A DNA stretch of 8,633 nucleotides from Flavobacterium sp. (lineage in GTDB: Bacteria; Bacteroidota; Bacteroidia; Flavobacteriales; Flavobacteriaceae). The stretch is taken from the NCBI GenBank assembly GCA_027483785.1, contig JAIXTU010000336.1, positions 1-8,633 on the forward strand, read 5' to 3'. This document shows positions 6,652 through 8,633 of the stretch, in pieces. Made by a program: the position numbers and the translations under genes. Numbering within the stretch: position 1 is the stretch's first letter; each line of letters opens with the position of its first letter. The notes under the pieces are model-generated. The model was given only the letters and a program-made list of their open reading frames with translations, was not told the origin of the DNA and made no database searches.

Positions 6652-7554
6652 ATGACTATGGATATTAAAGGAAAATTAATCATCATTGGAGGAGCTGTCG
6701 ATAAGGGCAGTTTTACTGAAACGGATTTCGATAAAAACGTTGCCAACAACTTGAATTTTTTTGAAACCGGAATTTTGCGTCGTATTATCAATGAATCAAA
6801 GCACAAAAGCGATAGCCGCGTCGAAGTGATAACTACAGCTTCGAAGATTCCGCGCGAAATCGGACCCGAATATGTAAAAGCGCTGCAATATTTAGGTGCT
6901 TCAAATGTAGACGTTTTGCATATCGAGAAGCGCGAAATGGCAAGTGATGAAGATGTTTTACGACGTATTAAAAACGCCGACGTTTTGATGTTTACAGGTG
7001 GCGACCAATTGCGATTAACTTCCATATTAGGAGGAACGCCCTTGCACGAAATAATTTTGGAAAAATACGTGAATGATGATTTTATCTATGCCGGAACTTC
7101 AGCGGGAGCGGCAGCGGCGTCGAACAATATGATTTATCAAGGAAGTAGTTCAGAAGCTTTGCTGAAAGGAGAAGTGAAGATTACCAGCGGATTAGGCCTG
7201 ATTGACGGCGTAATTATCGATACACATTTTGTACAACGCGGCAGAATTGGCCGACTGTTTCAGGCTGTTGTAGGCAATCCGAAAGTTTTGGGAATTGGTC
7301 TAGGAGAAGATACAGGCTTGTTGATTAAGAATAACAAGGAAATGGAAGCGATTGGAAGCGGACTGGTTATTCTTGTCGATGGACGCGAAATAAAAGACAC
7401 CAATTTGACACAAGTAGAACTCGGACAACCCATTTCGATCAACCATTTGGTGACGCACGTAATGAGTATGAACGATACTTTTGATTTAAATACCTATAAG
7501 ATGCATATCCGCGATTCGCAATATGCTGCCGATTTAGGACCAGCTGTCGATTAA
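6652..7554 (+). CDS. cphB: Cyanophycinase (peptidase family S51)
   Basis: CphB is a cytoplasmic serine exopeptidase that degrades cyanophycin to beta-Asp-Arg dipeptides (EC 3.4.15.6). The class I glutamine amidotransferase-like fold is shown by KLIIIGGAVDKG at the N-terminus, FTGGDQLRLTSILGGTP (114-130) with the substrate-binding Gln119, and the nucleophile elbow GTSAGAAAASN with Ser150. DTHFVQRGRIGRL (190-202) carries His192 of the catalytic pair and the conserved arginines, and LGEDTG (217-222) follows. This TGGDQ and DxHFxxRxRxxRL pattern separates cyanophycinase from peptidase E, the other S51 branch. At 300 aa it is longer than the roughly 270-aa cyanobacterial enzyme, mainly through a C-terminal tail after about 265. 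ATG 6652 and ATG 6658 are both possible starts and differ by two residues. It is followed by the isoaspartyl peptidase gene after one nucleotide, so the two are almost certainly one transcript. Confidence 0.96.
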   Translation: MTMDIKGKLIIIGGAVDKGSFTETDFDKNVANNLNFFETGILRRIINESKHKSDSRVEVITTASKIPREIGPEYVKALQYLGASNVDVLHIEKREMASDEDVLRRIKNADVLMFTGGDQLRLTSILGGTPLHEIILEKYVNDDFIYAGTSAGAAAASNNMIYQGSSSEALLKGEVKITSGLGLIDGVIIDTHFVQRGRIGRLFQAVVGNPKVLGIGLGEDTGLLIKNNKEMEAIGSGLVILVDGREIKDTNLTQVELGQPISINHLVTHVMSMNDTFDLNTYKMHIRDSQYAADLGPAVD

Positions 7555-7555
7555 T

Positions 7556-8398
7556 ATGAAAGTACTTATTCACGGAGGTTTTTTTTCAGAATCGGCTACC
7601 GACGACGGAACCAAACAGCGCAAGCAAGCCGCTTTACAGCAAATTGTTCGCAAAGCTTTCGATTATTTGCAAACACATTCGGCTGTGGAAACGGTGGTTT
7701 TTGCAGTGAAGTTATTGGAAGACGATCCGTTGTTTAATGCGGGAATCGGTTCGCAAATTCAAGCCGATGGTAAAATTCGGATGAGCGCTTCTTTAATGGA
7801 TGGCGAAACACAAAAGTTCAGCGGCGTTATCAATATCGAAGAAGTGAAAAATCCGATTGAGGTTGCCTTGGTATTGATGCAGGAAGACGATCGTGTTTTG
7901 GGTGGTGAACCTGCTACGCGCTATGCACGCCAAAAAGGATTTGAGGTTTTTTCTACGGAAATTCCACAACGACGCAACGAGTACGAAGCGAAACTAAAAA
8001 GCACAGGTTTAGGCACCGTAGGTTGGGTGGCTTTAGATGCGAAAGGGCGTTTGGCTGCAGCAACATCTACAGGTGGAAAAGGTTTTGAAATTCCAGGTCG
8101 TATTTCCGATTCGGCTACGGTTGCCGGTAATTTTGCTACCTCTGTTGCCGCCGTTAGCTTAACCGGAGTTGGCGAAGACATTGTTAGCGGAGCGGTTGCT
8201 GCAAAAATTGTTACTCGTATAACCGACGGCTTTTCGGTAGAAGAAGCCACAAAAAAAACCTTCAACGAATTAAAGGTTTTTGATGGTTTTGCCGGAGCTA
8301 TTGTTTTGGACGCCAACGGCAACAGCTTTCATTTAGATTCACATCCGAAGATGGTTTATGCTGTTTTCGATGGCTCCGAAGAAGACATTTTTGATTAG
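7556..8398 (+). CDS. iaaA: Isoaspartyl peptidase / plant-type L-asparaginase (Ntn-hydrolase)
   Basis: Enzymes of this family (EC 3.4.19.5) split beta-aspartyl dipeptides; after CphB the expected substrate is beta-Asp-Arg, yielding aspartate and arginine. The proenzyme cleaves itself ahead of a threonine that becomes the nucleophile. Here that residue is Thr154 in GLGTVGWVALD. Other family motifs are IHGG (5-8), LLEDDPLFNAGIGSQIQADG (53-72), AATSTGGKGFEIPGR (168-182), and SLTGVGEDIV (201-210). Arg182 and Asp185 fit the substrate carboxylate and amine contacts, and Thr203-Gly204 the oxyanion region. At 280 aa it is shorter than the usual 310-320. Two places differ from the common form: HGGFFSE in place of HGGAG near the start, and RISDSATVAGNFAT where most members read R-V-G-D-S-P followed by GAG-Y-A. 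The start is one nucleotide after the cphB stop, which suggests coupled translation. The gene symbol follows the family name; its substrate is inferred from context. Confidence 0.92.
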   Translation: MKVLIHGGFFSESATDDGTKQRKQAALQQIVRKAFDYLQTHSAVETVVFAVKLLEDDPLFNAGIGSQIQADGKIRMSASLMDGETQKFSGVINIEEVKNPIEVALVLMQEDDRVLGGEPATRYARQKGFEVFSTEIPQRRNEYEAKLKSTGLGTVGWVALDAKGRLAAATSTGGKGFEIPGRISDSATVAGNFATSVAAVSLTGVGEDIVSGAVAAKIVTRITDGFSVEEATKKTFNELKVFDGFAGAIVLDANGNSFHLDSHPKMVYAVFDGSEEDIFD

Positions 8399-8408
8399 CC
8401 AATTTTGA

Positions 8409-8633
8409 TTATTCAATTCGTCCTAAAGTAATTACAGGTTTGCCATCCTGATTTGGCGGATTGTTGTTCAAAATTAACTTGTTGTTTTCGAAATAATACC
8501 GAAAAGTTTTATTGTTGAAGTCGAGCTGAGCACCATTTCCTGTCATTGCATACGAATTCCCGGGAATTGCAAACTCAGGTAAGTTAAAATCTTCGTCGAA
8601 CGTTACTGTTTGATTAGACAGATTGAAAGTAAC
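8409..8633 (-). CDS. Unrecognised protein, C-terminal 74 codons (partial)
   Basis: Reading the minus strand from the right edge gives 74 codons without interruption, ending in TAA at 8411-8409. The peptide begins VTFNLSNQTVTFDEDF, ends GKPVITLGRIE, and is rich in asparagine (13 of 74), with alternating polar and aromatic residues (LDFNNKTFRYYFENNKLIL) that suggest beta-strands, as in secreted or periplasmic Bacteroidetes proteins. I cannot name a family from this fragment. It points at the isoaspartyl peptidase gene, with only 10 nt between the two stop codons, so the two transcripts probably share or overlap their ends. The start and most of the gene lie outside the window. Confidence 0.7.
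   Translation of the reverse strand, partial: VTFNLSNQTVTFDEDFNLPEFAIPGNSYAMTGNGAQLDFNNKTFRYYFENNKLILNNNPPNQDGKPVITLGRIE

Noticed and set aside
6639..7025. Minus-strand frame opposite the cphB start, and a similar one at 7921-8322 opposite iaaA
   Set aside because: Both are shadows of strongly supported plus-strand genes and have no motifs of their own.
8389..8411. Perfect 9-bp direct repeat TTTTGATTA across the two convergent stop codons
   Set aside because: It is short and low in complexity, and coincidence is likely in AT-rich sequence. No attachment site or terminator structure accompanies it.
1..8633. CRISPR array, tRNA or rRNA gene, insertion sequence, prophage or defence cluster
   Set aside because: No regularly spaced repeats, cloverleaf sequences, transposase, integrase or recognised defence domains were seen on either strand.

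Overview
The window looks like chromosome from a member of the Bacteroidetes, most likely family Flavobacteriaceae. Four things point that way: moderate to low GC with short AT-rich spacers; a promoter of the Bacteroidetes type (TTG, 19 nt, TATCTTTG) ahead of accA; an intergenic inverted-repeat element of the GGGTCGGGC...CATTCCCT style I associate with flavobacteria; and an S9 peptidase closest to Porphyromonas-type prolyl tripeptidyl peptidase. This placement is inference from motifs and recall, since no search was possible.

Layout. Positions 1-536 (minus) hold the N-terminal 178 codons of accA, the carboxyltransferase alpha subunit of acetyl-CoA carboxylase, running off the left edge. Its promoter is at 569-598. 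Positions 639-828 are non-coding and carry a structured, GC-rich repeat-like element. A secreted S9B prolyl peptidase follows at 907-3027 (minus), with a probable -7 element just upstream. Next are a multi-pass membrane protein of unknown function (3093-3797, minus) and cyanophycin synthetase cphA (3778-6405, minus); these two overlap by 20 nt. A 246-bp divergent spacer separates cphA from two plus-strand genes: cyanophycinase cphB (6652-7554) and, after a single nucleotide, an isoaspartyl peptidase/asparaginase-type Ntn-hydrolase (7556-8398). The right edge holds the last 74 codons of an unrecognised minus-strand gene (8409-8633), convergent with the peptidase.

How the genes fit together. 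The central block is a complete cyanophycin cycle. CphA polymerises aspartate and arginine into the storage polymer, CphB cuts it into beta-Asp-Arg dipeptides, and the isoaspartyl peptidase can split these into aspartate and arginine. Synthesis and breakdown genes are transcribed divergently from one spacer, which allows opposite control of storage and mobilisation. The membrane protein is tied to cphA by overlap and is the least explained member. The secreted peptidase downstream could supply peptide nitrogen, but it has its own probable promoter, so this link is only a suggestion.

The window is not a mobile or defence region. I see no tRNA, rRNA, CRISPR array, transposase or phage gene. The individual enzymes are known families. 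The parts most worth following up are the membrane protein coupled to cphA, the divergent isoaspartyl peptidase, and the intergenic element.
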